A stretch of 64,000 nt of DNA from contig DATAWK010000041.1 in assembly GCA_036267255.1 (NCBI GenBank), positions 186,001 to 250,000 on the forward strand. The letters run 5' to 3'. The position numbers and the translations under genes are program-made. Shown piece by piece: positions 62,792 through 64,000 of the stretch (within the stretch, counting starts at the first letter, position 1; each line of letters opens with the position of its first letter). The notes beneath the pieces are model-generated. The model was not told the origin of the DNA, made no database searches, and saw nothing but the letters and a program-made list of their open reading frames with translations. Source of the DNA: DATAWK01 sp036267255 (lineage in GTDB: Bacteria > Acidobacteriota > Terriglobia > Terriglobales > Acidobacteriaceae).

Positions 62792-63946
62792 TTATGCCTC
62801 TAGCACGGGCACATCCAGCCACCGGCGCTCCTGCCAGGACTTCAGGCCCAGCTCCGCAAGCTGCACTCCGCGCGCACCTTCAAGAAAATCATGAGGGAAC
62901 GGAGCACCCTCGACCACATGGCGAAGGAAGAGTTCCCATTGCACTTTGAAGCCGTTGTCAAAAGGCATATTGTCCGGCACATCCTGCCAGCTCTCGCGAA
63001 AGTTAAATGGATTGGGAACATCCGGATTCCAAACCGGGCGCGGAGTATTCACGCGATGCTGCGCCTTGCATTCACGCAGGCCCGCAATGGCGCTGCCCAA
63101 TGTGCCGTCCACCTGCATGCTGAAAAGCTCGTCGCGATAAACACGGAAGGACCAGGATGAATTGATCTGCGCAACGATTCCTCCTTCCAGCTCAAATGTT
63201 CCGTAAGCAGTATCGTCTGCGGTGCACTTGTAAGGCTTGCCCTGCTCATCAAAGCGCTCTTTGATCGTCGTTCCACCCAGGCATTGCACTGCTCGCACCG
63301 CGCCAAACGTGTGGTCCAATACATACCGCCAGTGGCAGAACATATCGACGATGATGCCGCCGTCATCTTCCTTGCGATAATTCCAGGAAGGTCGTTGTGC
63401 CGGTTGCCAGTCTCCTTCAAAAACCCAATAACCAAACTCACCGCGCACAGACAAAATTTTTCCAAAAAAGCCGCTGTCAATCAGACGCTTGAGTTTGCGA
63501 ATGCCGGGAAGAAATAATTTATCCTGCACCACTCCGTGCTTGATCCCCGCTGCCTTGGCTTTTTTGAAAAGCGCCAGAGCTACAGTGGAGTCCACGGCCA
63601 GGGGTTTTTCACAATAGATATGCTTGCCGGCTTCTATGGCTGCTTCCACGCTAGGCGCGCGCAACGCCGTCAACTGTGCGTCAAAGTAGATGGCATCCTT
63701 CGGATCATGCAATGCCTTCTTCAAATCCGTCGTCCATCGCAAATCGCCATGTTCCTTGGCAATCATCTCCAGCTTCGCGGCGTTCCGCCCCACCAGAATC
63801 GGGTCCGGCATCAGTCGTGAACCATCCGCGAGCACAACTCCACCCTGCGCACGAATCGCAAGAATCGATCGCACCAAATGCTGATTCAGCCCCATGCGTC
63901 CCGTGACGCCATTCATGATGACGCCAATGCGTTGCTCTTTCATCAT
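62792..63946 (-). CDS. Gfo/Idh/MocA oxidoreductase (cytoplasmic)
   Basis: A 384-residue NAD(P)-dependent dehydrogenase with Rossmann motif 'VIMNGVTGRMGLNQH', the EKP signature 'YCEKPLAVDST', and C-terminal domain motifs 'DGGIIVDMFCHWRYVLD'. It probably oxidises a sugar or cyclitol at a ring hydroxyl. GGAG lies 4 nt before ATG. First in the Gfo/Idh, DUF993, TIM-barrel unit. Its start codon is followed by a second ATG. Confidence 0.9.
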   Translation of the reverse strand: MMKEQRIGVIMNGVTGRMGLNQHLVRSILAIRAQGGVVLADGSRLMPDPILVGRNAAKLEMIAKEHGDLRWTTDLKKALHDPKDAIYFDAQLTALRAPSVEAAIEAGKHIYCEKPLAVDSTVALALFKKAKAAGIKHGVVQDKLFLPGIRKLKRLIDSGFFGKILSVRGEFGYWVFEGDWQPAQRPSWNYRKEDDGGIIVDMFCHWRYVLDHTFGAVRAVQCLGGTTIKERFDEQGKPYKCTADDTAYGTFELEGGIVAQINSSWSFRVYRDELFSMQVDGTLGSAIAGLRECKAQHRVNTPRPVWNPDVPNPFNFRESWQDVPDNMPFDNGFKVQWELFLRHVVEGAPFPHDFLEGARGVQLAELGLKSWQERRWLDVPVLEA

Positions 63947-63963
63947 TTCTCCAAAAAATAGTC

Positions 63964-64000
63964 TCAGCCGGCCGGAGCCACTTTACGAAATTGCAAAAAG
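63964..64000 (-). CDS. Possible C-terminal end of an upstream gene
   Basis: The minus strand at the right edge can be read 'LQFRKVAPAG' and then TGA at 63964-63966. It ends 17 nt before the start of the dehydrogenase. Too short to identify; it may be chance. Confidence 0.25.
   Translation of the reverse strand, partial: FLQFRKVAPAG

Overview
The window reads as chromosomal DNA of an acidobacterium, most likely class Terriglobia. The evidence is a group of families typical of that phylum: an acidobacterial VWFA-related protein, a duplicated orphan MacB-like permease (ADOP type), two Oar-like TonB-dependent receptors of about 1,120 residues, a winged-helix regulator anchored by one membrane segment, and DUF6580 and DUF3185 small membrane proteins. 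No phage, insertion sequence, CRISPR array or rRNA was found.

Left part, about 1-28.5 kb, is a housekeeping region. It carries cell-wall genes (dacB, lgt), folate and fatty-acid synthesis (folP, acpP-fabF), RNA modification (miaA, an RluD-type synthase), DNA ligase (ligA), a pheS-pheT-zapB-zapA run and rpmI-rplT. Two RNA genes lie here: a 6S RNA candidate directly upstream of lgt, supported by a 12-bp closing stem and a central bubble, and tmRNA at 27892-28246. folP, mogA and ligA look leaderless, with a TANNNT box 7-8 nt before the start codon and no Shine-Dalgarno. The ADOP permease has a sigma-54-type promoter and an upstream dyad.

Middle part, about 28.5-52.5 kb, is a nutrient-scavenging region. 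The first block (+) is an Oar-like receptor, a PI-PLC-like phosphodiesterase, a histidine acid phosphatase, a GH92 alpha-mannosidase and a small exported protein, next to a membrane-bound winged-helix regulator on the opposite strand. The second block (-) is a second Oar-like receptor, a PIG-L deacetylase fused to a glutamine-amidotransferase-like domain, an APC permease, a PfkB kinase, a GH4 glycosidase and myo-inositol oxygenase. The activities match the bonds in glycosylated inositol-phosphate compounds (glycosyl-inositol-phospho-lipids or phytate-like material). This is an inference. A LacI-operator-like dyad lies just before the myo-inositol oxygenase gene and similar sites occur twice in the spacer before the second receptor. 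A LacI-family gene lies about 2 kb further on.

Right part, about 52.5-64 kb, is a sugar-oxidation region. Two modules each carry a Gfo/Idh/MocA oxidoreductase and a xylose-isomerase-like TIM-barrel protein, and the second also has a DUF993 aldolase-like protein. They flank a YkuD-type L,D-transpeptidase-like gene, a multicopper oxidase and a spermidine-dehydrogenase-like flavoprotein. Just after the LacI gene is a 47-codon Tat-signal remnant that resembles the start of a phosphocholine-specific phospholipase C.
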